A stretch of DNA of 64,000 nt, taken from Carallia brachiata (taxonomy: Eukaryota; Streptophyta; Magnoliopsida; Malpighiales; Rhizophoraceae). Position numbers and translations under genes: made by a program. The notes under the pieces are model-generated. The model saw only the letters and a list, made by a program, of their open reading frames with translations. It did not search any database and had not been told where the DNA came from. Location: NCBI GenBank assembly GCA_021464245.1, contig JADCRB010000040.1, positions 8,945,534 through 9,009,533 on the forward strand, given 5' to 3'. The number at the start of each line of letters is the position of its first letter. The stretch's first letter is position 1. Of the stretch, positions 37,234 through 49,284 are shown piece by piece.

Positions 37234-37500
37234 TTTTAGAAAATAAAAGTGTATTTTAAAAGGCTTGAATTTCATATGGGAAAGAGAAGTCAAGTCTTAC
37301 TTATTTATAAGCCAATATGCTCATTATGCTTTGTAAAAGAAAAGATCCATAAGAGGTTTCGCACAACCTAAACCAGACCCAGTATGAGTGGGCTGATGCA
37401 ACCTTACATGGTGGACTAGCATTGATTGGTCCATCCCCGAGCCCAAATCCTTTGAGACTGTTTAAAGTTTTCAATCAAACTAGCCAGTATTGACTAGCCA
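37234..37500 (+). repeat. Copia B 5' LTR
   Basis: Matches 43170-43353 plus 44078-44154. The terminal TG has decayed to TT. The next 55 bases (37501-37555) partly duplicate the LTR segment 37383-37435. Confidence 0.75.
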
Positions 37501-37713
37501 TTATGAGTGTGCTCATGTGACCTTATGTGGTGGACTAGTCAATGCTAGTCCTCTTGCTTCGAAGTTCTTGCCGGACACTTCCAAGATCAAAAATTTTACT
37601 AGTTCACACTTTATATGTTGGCAAGAATGTGATTTTGCAGCTTTAGATGTTTTAAGAATTGTGTTTGCATTTACTGAACCAAACCAAAACTAGATTTTCA
37701 AAATTGTGAGAGA

Positions 37714-40700
37714 ACACTTCCTACTTGGGAACAAGCAAGTAAAGTCCATCGTCACACCATGTTAAGCACTTTATCTAAAGATTTGTTTGATGTTTATTGT
37801 TCTTTGAAGGAAGCAAAGGAAATATGGGAGAAAATGAACAAAAAATATATGGTCGAGGATGTTGGTACACATGAGTTTGTTGTTGTTAACCATTTGCATT
37901 TTTAGATATCTAATGAAAAGAGTATTTAGGATGAAATCAATGAGTACCATAAGTTGCTGAAAAACTTGAAGAGCGAGAATATCAAGTTGTTAGAGGAATA
38001 TGCAGCGGGTTGCCTCATCAAAAAGCTTCCACAATCTTGGAATGATTACAAGCAGCAACTCAAGCACAAGAGAAAGCACATACCACTAGAGCATTTCATT
38101 GTTCATATCTTGATTGAGGACAAAAACAAAACCCAATCAAAAGAAGGAAAGGTGAAAGAGATAGCATCAAATGCACATATTGTGAAACATACGAAAGGTG
38201 AGAAAGGAGAAATAAGCCATTGCCGATGTCCTCACCATCATGATGGGAAGATGTACGATAATAAGTCCCAAAGGTATGAAAAGCTCAGAATAGTTAATCA
38301 AGCCTTCAAAAAGAAAGGTATTTGCTATGTGTGTGGAAAACCTAGGAATCATGCCCCTTAGTGCAGACTTAAAAAAGAAAATGACATACCTACCAAACCA
38401 AGTGCCAACTTGGTGGAAGCAAATGTTATTGTTACTTATATTTCCCAAGCTAACATTGTCACCAACTCGAAAGAGTAGGTAATAGATTCTGGTACTACAA
38501 AACACATTTCTGGGGACGGAAGTGCATTTACCTCCTATATGTTGGTAGGGGATGGAGAAAAAAATGTCGTCATAAGAGATTCAAGCACAATACCTGTTCT
38601 AGGTAAGGAAAAGGTCCTTATAAAGCTTACGTCAGGAAAGGTGTTGTCCTTGAATGATATACTTCATGTCCCAAATATTCATATCAATATGATGTCTGTG
38701 TCTCTGTTGGGGAAGGTTGGAATTAAGGTTTATTCTGAGTCTGACAAAGTTGTCATGACTAAAAACGATGTGTTTGTGTGAAAGCGGTGTTGTAACCATG
38801 GACTTTTTATTTTGAATATACTTGATATTATTAAGTATGGAAATACATCTAGTTTTTCTTCTTATATTGTTGAATCTTACAATTTAGGGCATGCTAGATT
38901 AGGACATGTGAGTGATCCTTATAGTCAAAAGATGAAACAAGTTAGCTTAATCAAAAGTTTCTATGGTGGAGTGAGTGAGTGTGAGATTTGTGTAAAGGCC
39001 AAATTAGCCAAGAAGAGTTGTAAACCAGTACAACGAGAAACAAAATTACTAAGGGTCCGTTTGGAGACGCTGTCAGTTTTTTCTTTCTGTTTTTCATTTT
39101 CTGTTTTTGGTTTTTGCTGTTTGCTGAATTTTTGTGTTTTTTACTGTTAATTTTTGTTTTTTTTTCTACAAGAATAAAAAAATAAATAGAAAAAGGATAG
39201 TTAGAGAAATAGTAAAAAGAGTATAAATATAGAGAGAAAAATGGGAGAGACAGAGAGAGAGAGAGAGAGGGGGGTTGAGAGAGAATGAGTAGAGAGAGAA
39301 AAAGGAGAGAGAAAGAGAGAAGAAAGAGAATGAGTAGAGAGAATGACATAAAAAGAAAGGGTTGAGAAAGAATGATTAAATAGAATAGTAGAGAGAGAAA
39401 AATGAGAGAGAGAGGGTAGAGAGAGAATGAGCAGAGAAAATGACAGAGACAGAAAAGAGAGAGAGGGTAGAGAAAGAGCGACTAAAGAGAATGATAGAGA
39501 GAGAAAAATGAGAGAGATAGGGTAGAGAGAGAATGAGTAGAAAGAATGGTAAAATAAGAAAAAAGAGAGAGAGTCTGGGTAGAGAGAGAATGAATCGAGA
39601 GAGACAAAAGAGAGAGAGAGGGTAGAGAGATAATAGTAGAGTGAGAAAAAAGAGAGAAAATGTGGGTAGACAGAGATGAGAGAGAATCTGGGTAGATAGA
39701 GAATGGTAGAGAGAAAAAAGAGAGAGCGAGAGAGAGGACAGAGAGAGAATGAGTAGAGAGAATTATAGTAAGAAAAAGAAGAGAGAATGGTAGAGAGAGA
39801 AAAATTAGAGAGAGCGCGGGTATAGAGAGAATGAGTGGAGATAATGGTTGAGAGAGAAAAAGGAGAGAGAGAGAGAGAGTGCGTAGAGGGAGAATTAGTG
39901 GAGAGGATGGTAAAAAGAGAAAAAGGAGAAAGATTGTAGAGAAAGAATGAGTAGAGAGAGAAAAGAGAGACATAGAGGGTAGGAGAGAGATAGAGATTAA
40001 AAAAGGGGAGAAAGGGTAGAGAGAGAATGATAGAGATAAAAAGGAGAAAGAGGGTAGAAAGAGAATGAGTAGGGAGAGAAAATAGAGAGAGGGTAGAGAG
40101 AGAATGGTAGAGATAGAAAAGGGAGAGAGATGGCAGAGAGAGAATGAGTAGAGAGAGAAAGAGTAGTTAGAGAAAAAATATAGAGGGATAGAGAGAGGAT
40201 GAGTAAAGAGAGAAATGATAAAGAGGGTGGATAGAGAAAGAAAATATTGTGAGAGAAAGTATAGAAAAAAAAGCGAAAAACAAAATCGGAAAGCTCAGAT
40301 TTAGTCATTCAGATTTGGGAGATTTAAAAAATACCATGACTAGAGGTGGCAAACGGTTTTATGTGACCTTATAGATGATTATTCTAGTTATACCAAAGTC
40401 TACTTATTAAGAGACAAAGATTAAGCCTGTGAAGTGTTTATAAAGTACAATAGTGAAGTAGAAAACTAGTTAGGTGAGAAAACCAAGAGACTTAGAGCAG
40501 ATAGGGGAGAAGAGTATAGTTCACAATAGTTGTCAGATTTCTGCTTCCTTAATCACCAGAGTCTAATGAGGCAGCAGAGAGGGAAAATAGAACTTTGAAA
40601 GAGATAACGAATGCAATGCTAGTTAGCTCTGGTGCTCCTAATAACTTATGGGGAAAGGACAATACTATTGTATGTTATTTAAAGAATATGATTCTATATA

Positions 40701-42635
40701 AAAAAAATTAGTAAGACATCATATGAACTATGGAAGCGGTACTTTCCCAATCTGAGTTATTTGAAAGTGTGCGGGCGTCTTACTAAGGTTCTTCTGCCTA
40801 AAACAAAAAAAGGAAAATAGGCTCAAAGACCTCAAATTGCTTGTTTATAGGTTATGCAAATCATAACATTGCTTATTGTTTTCTTATTATTAATAGTGAT
40901 GTTCTTGATGCTAACACTATTGTAGGGAAAAAGAATGTAAGCACACATTTCTTTTAAGAAAGGAATTATCACAAGTTGAGACTGCCCCTATAGTAGAGAA
41001 AAAATGTTCTAGTACACATTCAAAACCAGAATTGAGGAGTAAGAGACAAAGGATAGAAAAGACATTTGGTGATGATTTTGTCATTTTTGGTGAATGATGA
41101 CCCCTTGACATATTCTAAAGCAGTATCTTCAAGTGATGCCAGTTAAAAGGTGGAAGCATACAGAGTGAGATCGATTTTTTAAGGCAGAATGGAATATGAA
41201 AACTAGTGGATTTACCTGCAGGCGCCAAACCCATAAGCTGCAAATGGATCTTCAGAAAAAATACATACCAGATAAATCCATTAACAAATACAAGGCCAAA
41301 CTTGTAGTAAAAGGGTATACTTAAAAGAATATTATTGACTATTTTGATACTTTTACTCCTGTTGTCAGAATTTCATCTACTTGAGTTTTGATTGCATTGG
41401 CATATGTTTATAGGCTTATTGTTCATCAAATGGATGTGAAAACTGTATTTTTGCATGGTGACCTTAATAAAAAAATTTACATGACACCGCCAAAAGGTTG
41501 TGAAGCTCCCAGCCAAGAGAAAAATGTATGTAAACTTGTTAAATCTCTATATGGAGTGAAATAAGCACCCAAACAATGGCATGAAAAGTTTGACAATGTT
41601 CTGATCACCAATGGTTTCTCTATTGTTGGGGTTGATAAATGTGTTTATACAAAAATTAAGAACAATACTTATGTTATTATATGCTTGTATATTGATGATA
41701 TTCTCATTCTTAGTTTCAGTTTAGAGACTATAACCAATATGAAGTCATTACTTGCATGGCATTTTGAGATGAAGCATTTAGGAGAAGCAAATTTCATTTT
41801 AGAGGTAAAGATCACGAGAACACATAATGGCACATTTCTATCACAAAGTATTATATAGAGAAGATTCTTAAGAAATTTGGATATTTTAATGAGAAACCAA
41901 TTTCCAGCCCCTTTGATGCAAGTGTGCACTTATTGAAAAATAATGGTGAATGTGTTTCTCAGTTATTATATGCACAGATTATTGGTAACTTGATGCATTT
42001 GATGAATTACATATGTCCTAATAGTGCTTATGTTGTGTGTAGAGGGAGTAGATATACACATAATCCAAGTCATGATCATAAGGATTTTGAAATATCTGAG
42101 AGGTACCATAAACCATGGTATACTCTATAGTAGATTTTCTACTGTATTAGAGGGGTATAGTGATGCTAGCCAAATTTCTAATTTAGATGAGATAAAATCC
42201 ACTAGTAGACATGTGTTCACCTTTGGAGGTTGAGTAGTAGATTGAAAGTCAGCCAAACAAATAATCATTGCTTGGTCTACCATGGAATCTAAGTTTATAG
42301 CCTTGAAGATGGCTAGTGTGCATGCAAATTGACTTAGAAATTTTCTTATAGATATTCCATTATGGATAAAGTCGACACCATCAGTGTCAATGTATTGTGA
42401 TAGCCAAGCCACCATTGCTTGTGCAAAGAGCAAATCATACAATGAGAAGTGCAGACATATTCATCTGATACATGAGTTAGTAAAGCAGTTGCTAAAAAAT
42501 GGAGTGATTTCACTCGACTTTGTAAGGTTAGAGATGAATTTGACTGATCCTCTGAATAAGCCACTAGATAGAAATTTAGTGGAAGACACACTGAGTAGAA
42601 TGGGACTAATGCCTATACAGAATGGCCAAGAATGA
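37714..42635 (+). pseudogene. Copia B gag-pol relic
   Basis: Gag (about 37714-38361) shows helical capsid-like sequence (AAGCLIKKLPQSWNDYKQQL) and a CCHC-type knuckle (CYVCGKPRNH) ending at a stop. Protease VIDSGTTKHISG lies at about 38480-38515 and the GAG-pre-integrase LGHARLGHVS with CEICVKAK at 38880-39010. Integrase is split by the 39054-40293 insertion and resumes at 40300 (TMTRGGKRFYV). The RT spans about 41160-41900 with KTVFLHGDL and the active-site YIDDILIL (about 41688). RNase H and the tail run to 42635 with the CDSQATI segment. Many stops and frameshifts make it nonfunctional. Confidence 0.85.
39054..40293. mobile_element. GA-rich insertion in Copia B integrase
   Basis: A 1240-bp block interrupts the integrase-coding region cleanly; coding similarity stops at 39053 and resumes at 40299. 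It is bordered by CTAAG (39049-39053) and CTCAG (40294-40298), a near-perfect 5-bp duplication. The left end GGTCCGTTTGGAG resembles plant TIR-element termini, but no matching right terminus is evident. From about 39190 to 40265 it consists of degenerate GAGAGA-rich units with recurring 'gagaatgagtagagaga' text, so one strand is nearly all purine. Open frames on the opposite strand (Leu/Ser/Thr repeats) are by-products of this repeat. Confidence 0.65.
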
Positions 42636-43169
42636 TGGTCAACCTATATGATAGGAGATCCATTAAAGTAGGTTCATATGGGTGATAACAAGTCGTTGAT
42701 TGTTCTTGTGTGCACTATCAAATATATAAAGCCCCTTCCAATGGCGTAGATATTGTAATAATGTTTGAGGTTGAGTTTATACTCTTAGTGAATTCTATAA
42801 CCCTTATGGGCGGTATATTACTGGAATGCATATTTGATAGAATCAACTATATGAGAGTGGAGTGAGGCCACTCCTTTAAGATTCTAGCAAAATCTCTAAA
42901 GCTTTCATGAAAATAAATCAGGCAAGTGCAAGGCCTAACAGTGTTAAACCACATCAAAAAACTCAATCTTAGAGAATAAGACACGGGGACTAGTTCATTG
43001 TTATTTACCAAGAAGTTATGGTTCATAGAAATTTTATCTCACCATACTTCTGAATATCAAACTTGTACATCCTATGCTTTAGTTTATAGCACAAAAGCAC
43101 CAAAGATGATGTGTAGTATTCTCGTTGGTTAACCCAATAAAGTTCAGCCTTTCAAAAGATGTGGGGGAC

Positions 43170-44154
43170 TGTTGGAAAATAAGAGTATATTTTAAAAAGC
43201 TTGAATCCCACATAGGAAAGAGAAGTCAAGTCTTACTTATTTATAAACTAACAGACTCATTATGCTTTGTAAAAGAAAAGACCCATAAGAGGCCTTGCAT
43301 AACCTAAATTCAGGCTCAATATGAGCTAGCCCATGCGACCTTACGTGATGGACTATAATGCACGGACACGTGGATTTTAAAAGGGTGTATGTGTCCGACA
43401 CTTCCCGGACACGGACACGCTTCGGACACGGCACGGACACGTGTCCGACACGCCAAAAAATGTCCGCCAAAAAAAATTGAAAAAAAAAAATTGGACACGG
43501 TTCGGACACGGTTCGGACACGCCTTGGACACGTTGAGGACACATTTTAGACACGCGGATACGGCTAAAAAAAAAAAAGAAATGAAAAGGTGATGGCCTGC
43601 CGCCTGACATGACAGGCGACAGACCACCGCCCATCCCAATGTCTTCTTGCTTTTTTATTTTTATTTTTTGAAATTCAAATGGAGAAAGAGAGGTAAAGAT
43701 TTCAATTTTTTTTAAAATTTATGGTTTTCTAAGGCAGATGCTATTTACACGTTGAAATAACTTTATACGCGCAAAAAACAATGATGGAAGCCCACTTTTA
43801 ACTATTGTTTGTGTGTGTAGGAAGCTTTTCTCTGCGTGAAAATATCAATCCCCGTTTTCTAAAAGTTATAATAATTATATAAATATATTTTTAGGTGAAT
43901 AAAATTTATAAAATTATTTAAAAATATGTATATATGATATACATAAATTTTATAAATTTAATTATATATATATATAGTCGTGTCCAAGCAGTGTCCGTGT
44001 CCTAATATTTTTAAGATTAGTGTGTCGCTGTGTGTCCGTATCGCCGTGTCCGTGTCCGTGCTTCATAGGTGATGGACGAGCCTTGGTTGGTCCATCCCCA
44101 AGCCCAAATATGTTAAGACCGTTCAGAGTTTTCGGTCAAATTATTGACTCTCCA
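43170..44154 (+). repeat. Copia B 3' LTR, split by a MITE
   Basis: Starts TGTTGGAAAAT after the purine tract. LTR sequence stops at 43353 and continues at about 44069. Removing the insert leaves about 261 bp, close to the 267 bp of the 5' LTR. Confidence 0.85.
43354..44068. mobile_element. MITE with GGACACG arrays inside Copia B 3' LTR
   Basis: A 715-bp insertion flanked by GTGATGGAC (43345-43353 and 44069-44077). The ends are inverted repeats: TATAATGCACGGACACG at left, with its counterpart at right reading TATGAAGCACGGACACG. Near both ends the heptamer GGACACG or its complement is repeated many times (about a dozen in 43361-43555 and several in 43978-44060), with an AT-rich centre. The 8-9 bp duplication fits a hAT- or Mutator-type non-autonomous element. 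No coding capacity is present. The repeats could be transposase-binding sites (inference). Confidence 0.8.
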
Positions 44155-44329
44155 TTTTTTGATTGTTGGAGAGCTCACTGTTGCAACATTTAAATTCTAC
44201 CATTATGTCTGTTATCTACTCATTATGACCATAATTCAAATTTATGAGACATAAAACTTGAAGTAGTATATAATTCTTCATCTCCCAAATCTACAGATTA
44301 TCATCCTCCTCTCATTTTCTCTAATATTT

Positions 44330-45552
44330 CTTGATGAAAATTGTTGGATTAGTCAGATTGGAGTTGAATCTGTCACCTTACGATTTGAAGTGTATATTAG
44401 TGGGAAGGTCCATATTAAGCTTTAGGCTTCCTAGTTTTGGGGGACTCCAATTAGCCTTAGAAGCCTAATCTGATGGAATAAAAGGGACCATAGAGTTAGA
44501 GAAGTTAGTCAATAGTCTAGAAGCCATTCCAATCATTTTTTCATTAGACATCAATTTGTTCTTGAACAACTTCATATTCCTTGATTTCCAAATAGCCCAA
44601 GACACCATTGCTACACACTCCACTGCCTCCACCTTTCCTCTGTTGATTACTTGTGCGAACTAGGTGGCAAACTCAGTGCATTGTAAATAATTGGTCTTTA
44701 GCCCTAAAGGACCGATAAACCAAATAAGGCCAGCACATGAGAAAAATCACAATGCATGAGTTGTTGTCTCTTCCTCTATTTTGCACATTGCGGCATATAG
44801 GGTCCATGGCCACACCTTTCTGAACCAGTCACTTGCAAGAGGGAAGATAGTCATGACAAGCTCTCCATAAAAAGTGCTGAACTTTTCCCAAGATATTGAA
44901 TTGCTAGATTTTTTCCAACAATTTTGCCAAAGTTCGGCCTTACATTTGAAGAGAATACTGCACTCGAGCTAGCTCTAGCTAGCTGTAAGCACTGTGCATC
45001 ATATACATTCTGCTATGATCATGGTGCCACCAGAGTGTGTCTGTTTGGCGCCCATGGCTCAATAGAATGGCTAGTATTTGATCAGCCTCCTTTTTTGAAA
45101 ACACAACTTCTGATTAGTCCCTCTTTCCACCACTGTGTATCTTTGTTGATTAGAGTCTCCACCAATTCCAATTCCCAAACAAGCCCCCGAAAAAATATTT
45201 AAAACCAGGTTGACTTAGAAGCCAAGGATCGCTCCAAATATAAACAGAAGCACCATTCCCAATTAGCCATCTAGAACCCCACTTGACCAAGCTCTTTACC
45301 TAAGATATACTCCTCTATGTATAGCTAGGAGGCACACCCAGCTTAGCATCCATGAAAGAGGAAGATAGATCATAACAAGCCTTAAAGACCTTGGATAGTA
45401 AGGACTCAATATTAGCATCAGTCGCCAAGCCTGTTTGCCCAATATGGCAAGATTAAAGTCTGCAAAATCACGGAGCCCTAGCCCTCCCATTGCCTTTAGT
45501 GAAGAAAGTTTATCCTAGGTTGCCCAATGAATTTTTTCCTTTAGGGGGTAAT
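44330..45552 (-). pseudogene. LINE ORF2 C-terminal fragment
   Basis: On the minus strand the RT C-terminal signature MGGLGLRDFADFNLAILGKQ starts at 45490, with LINE-like sequence extending upstream to about 45552. Continuing downstream through several frames are a WRS-type segment, a zinc-binding-like region, WAIWKSRN (about 44600) and the start of an RNase H domain (WSPPKLGSLKLNMD, about 44450-44410). It is truncated at both ends and full of stops. It abuts the Gypsy relic directly on its 5' side. Confidence 0.75.
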
Positions 45553-47572
45553 GTACATAATTTTCCTTTCATCTCCTTCTGCAAGCCTGACTTGCCAATA
45601 TTTATATCGCAAGTCCAACTTAATGAATATAAGGCTCTGGCTAGATGATCAAAAAAGCATGTTATCAATGAGATAAGGTACTTGTTCTTCACCATAACCT
45701 TGTTCAAGGCTCTATAATTAACACACATCTGCAAAGAGTCATCATATTTCTTCTGAAACAACATTAGGGAAATATGGGGCTTTGGAGGGCTAAATTAGAC
45801 CTACATTCGACAGCTCTGTTAATTACTTTCTCAGTTCTATCAATTTTAGCAAACTCGTGCAATATGGGCCTTGAGTTGGGGGTTTGGTACTAGGCATTAT
45901 ATTAATTTTGTAGTCCGTGGGGAAGGCACTTAGGGAGTTCAGAGAGCATCACATAACCAAACTCACCCAACAGCTCAACAACATCATCATCAAACACCTT
46001 TGCAACTGCCTTATCTTTAAACTCAATCAAGATTTCCAAGTAAGTGGCTTCACCCTTTTCAAGACATACTCCACCTACATAGTAGACAACTTACCACTCG
46101 ACTATCAACCAATACTGGAAGAGGGAGTAAACTTTCCAGTAGCAAAACAAAGATGACTCTCATACATGATCATAAGACCTCCCAAAAGAGGCATTAGAGT
46201 AATTTTTTGTATTTAGAATTTATCTCCCAAAATAATATCAAAATCATCCAATGGCACCATAATAAATTTAAGTTTGCCAGATCAACTATCAATAGTTATT
46301 TCCACACTCAATGTCATGCCAAGCACCTCTCGGGCTGTCGAGTTTACTACTTTCATTTGACTACCAGTTTTCGTAATTTTTCAGCTAAGTGACTCAACCA
46401 TTCTCTCAGCAACAAAATTATGGGTAGCACTAGTAGCAAGTATTGCCATCAACTCTTGATTATTGAGCCTAATCTTTACATACATCAGGCTAAATTATGG
46501 GGCACGTTTAGCTTGTGCCACATTCATCAATTGTAAAAAGGTAGCACGAGAAAGACCTGCATCATTCATGCTTTTGTAACTCTCCTTAGCAACTATGACA
46601 CTTAACTTCTCCCTCCTGGGACATTCCTTGACCTTGTGTGGACCATTACAGATAAATAAGTCAGAGTTAGACTTTCTTTTACCTTGTTGTTGGTTGGCAA
46701 CTTTGCCTTTGCCCTTGTTGCCATCTTTGTGCTTCTTTTTCTTGTCCTCCTTTTTCTTTTTCCCCTTATCTTTGGGCTATTTTTTGCCATCAAAATTGGA
46801 TGACTTGTTCATTCTAAAATCAACCAATTTGTCCGTCGTAGCCATGGTAGGAGGTAGATCCTTCACGCCTTGCCTGCCTAGATCGATTTGATCCCAAGGT
46901 TGAAGACTGAGAGGAATTTGAAGAGCTTGTTCTCATCTGACACATTGTGAATGTCAAGCATTAAGGAATTGAATTCCTTCACATAGTCACGAATCATGCT
47001 ACTTTGTTTCAACTTCTTCATGGATTATATTGCAACCTAGGACTTATTGTTGGGTAGAAATTGGCCCTTCATTTCTTCTGAAAGCTTTCCCATGTCATAA
47101 TCTTTGACCTACCCACACTATCATCATTATCTAACTGAGTCCATCATTAGAGTTTGTGTCCTTGGACAAATACATGCTGGTCAGATTGACCTTTTCTTCA
47201 TTTGGTACATGGATAGCCTTGAAGTACTACTCTATGTCCTAGAGGAATTCTCGATCATTTTTGGCTTGGGCACCTTCATCTTGGTCAAGCGATTAAGACC
47301 CTTAACTGATTGAGAGCTTACAGCCCTTTTGAGGATGGCAATTTCTATTGCCATTCCATCAAGCTAATAAGCGTATTTATTGGGAACGTCTCACGTTGGC
47401 CTAGCAAATCAATAATATATATAGCTTATGTAGAGCCAATGTTTGGAACACAGTGAACTTTGGATCGTTCAATGATCTCTAAAAAACTCAAACGGACTTG
47501 CTACGCGCTTACGAACCACATCAAGACTTGATCCACCTGCCATCGATTGAACCTTGGTACTTTGGTACCAAC
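45553..47572 (-). pseudogene. Ty3/Gypsy retrotransposon gag-protease-RT relic, truncated
   Basis: Minus-strand pieces: a gag region (about 47550-46800), a Lys-rich stretch and zinc-knuckle-like FICNGPHKVKECPRR (about 46650-46600), a protease-like region with THNFVAERM (about 46440-46400), and the start of RT (45764-45553; MCVNYRALNKV.VKNKY), the hallmark of Gypsy RT. Similarity ends at about 45553, where a LINE fragment begins, so the RT core, RNase H, integrase and 3' LTR are missing. It is disrupted by stops. Confidence 0.75.
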
Positions 47573-48340
47573 TGTCACAAGGATAAATTTTCACACTTAA
47601 TTTTCACCTTTTGATGACACATAGTCACACTTAGTCTAAGCCAAACTACACACAAAGGATTGCACAATGGAACTTTTAGTAAACAAGCACACAACTCACA
47701 CACTTACAAGAGATACAGGAGCATATGAGGTTTTACTTTCCAACCTTTATTACTTTCTCACAAAGTACGAAGGAACTGCCAATGACTCTCACAAGTGTTT
47801 TACCCTCCTCTCTGAGTAATTGCTTTCTCACTAAGTCATATGGCTATACAATACATCTATTTATAGCTCAATAGTTGACACTTCCAACTATCTAGGCCTA
47901 GGATATAACCACTATATCCCTATGATCTCACTCATGGCCACGATAATTCTCATCTTTTCACGATCTCATCCACGACTTAATCTCGATAACCCTTATCTTC
48001 CACGATATATGGCCATGACTCGATCTTGACAAGTATTATCCTCATGCTTGGCCAATATGATAGAGTCTTCTCTCCTCATCTCTCATATTTGTAGGAGACT
48101 TGATAGTCATCTAAATGTGACCATAACTCAGCCTTTTGTCTGGACTTATTGACGCAAGCCCACATTCTATTTAATGGAAATAAACATGCCATCCAACATC
48201 CTCCTAGCCCAACATTGATCCCACATATTGGCCCACGCCTAAACCAACCTCTTAACTTTTACCTTGCCTTCTAGGAGTGTCAAGCCACTCCCAAGTTCAT
48301 TCTAAGAATTTGTGCAAGGTGCCAACTCTAGTATGATCAA
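47573..48340 (-). repeat. Probable Gypsy 5' LTR
   Basis: On the minus strand the LTR would end ..CTTGTGACA at 47573 and be followed by GTTGGTACCAAAGTA, a primer-site-like sequence. The outer end (about 48340) is estimated, because no second LTR exists in the window for comparison. Confidence 0.45.
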
Positions 48341-49284
48341 CGCTCAAAGGACTAAATATACAAATTTGATCAGTCTTAATAAGAAAAATATATATAAATT
48401 GGTATTTTATAAAGTAAGTAAGAAATCAATAAAGTTTCATTCCAAAATTTGAAGGAATAGATTTGATAGGCTAGAAAGATAGTTTTCCTCTCTCTTATCT
48501 CATGTTTCAAACATTTTGCAAACAAGAATATAATTTTTTTCTAATTTTACTCTTTTTTCTCTCTCAAACATTATTAGGCTAAATATGAGTTTGAAATTAT
48601 TTGGCCCGGCCACTAGTTTTTTTCTCAAACAGGCAAAACTTATTGAGACACGAAGGTAGAGTTAAAAAATATGAAGAATCAATGGTTAAATATATGTCCA
48701 CCGAATTTGTTCTTCTAATTACTTAATCACAGTGTGGTATCACACTCCTTTCCCATTTGAGAAAAACTAACTTCAAGAAATTTAGTAGACACACTTAAGA
48801 AACAATATGGGATGAAATAAAAATGTGGACAAATAAGATTTTACTTGAATCGACAGATATATGAAATTAAATATAAAAAATTGTTATATTTCCTTCTTGG
48901 ACACCACTAGGTAGCTATTTATTAGGAAATTGTTAACTAGCTTTCATTGTATAACGTATTTAAAAAATTATATGACAGATAAATAAAAATATACATACAA
49001 TATGAAAATTATATACGAATCAGATAAAATTATACAATATATAAAAAAATTACAATAATACTAATAAAATAACTAAATTTTTTTTATTAATTAAATAATT
49101 ACAAAGCTCCTAATAAATAGGTAAATAGGATTTTCCTTTCCTCATATTGTATTTTCCTATGGTCAAAAAAATATTGTATTCTCCTTATCTGTGGATGACT
49201 AGTGGTCCTCTTTCCTTTTTATTCTAAAAAAATGATGAGAATGCCCTTTGACAAAGAGGGGAAACAAAAAAAAAAAAGAACGCG
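48341..49284. other. AT-rich region upstream of the DUF615 gene
   Basis: No coding exon is visible. It presumably contains the promoter of the plus-strand gene, but I cannot pinpoint elements. Confidence 0.4.

Larger units (their letters stand above)
37234..44154 (+). mobile_element. Ty1/Copia retrotransposon B carrying two later insertions
   Basis: The 5' LTR (37234-37500) and the 3' LTR (43170-44154, minus its insert) align. The polypurine tract GTGGGGGAC (43161-43169) abuts the TG of the 3' LTR. The order gag, protease, integrase, RT, RNase H identifies Copia on the plus strand. Two insertions interrupt it: a GA-rich element in integrase (39054-40293) and a MITE in the 3' LTR (43354-44068). 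The LTRs are clearly diverged and many stops are present, so it is old. No exact target duplication is visible and the primer site is not recognisable. Confidence 0.88.

Noticed and set aside
39482..40308. Long Leu/Ser/Thr-rich open frames on the minus strand
   Set aside because: They are translations of the GA-rich repeat; periodic low-complexity sequence lacks stops by composition, not by selection.
43237..43639. Cys/Arg/Val-rich ORFs over the GGACACG arrays
   Set aside because: They are products of the repeated heptamer in the MITE and cross the LTR-MITE boundary.
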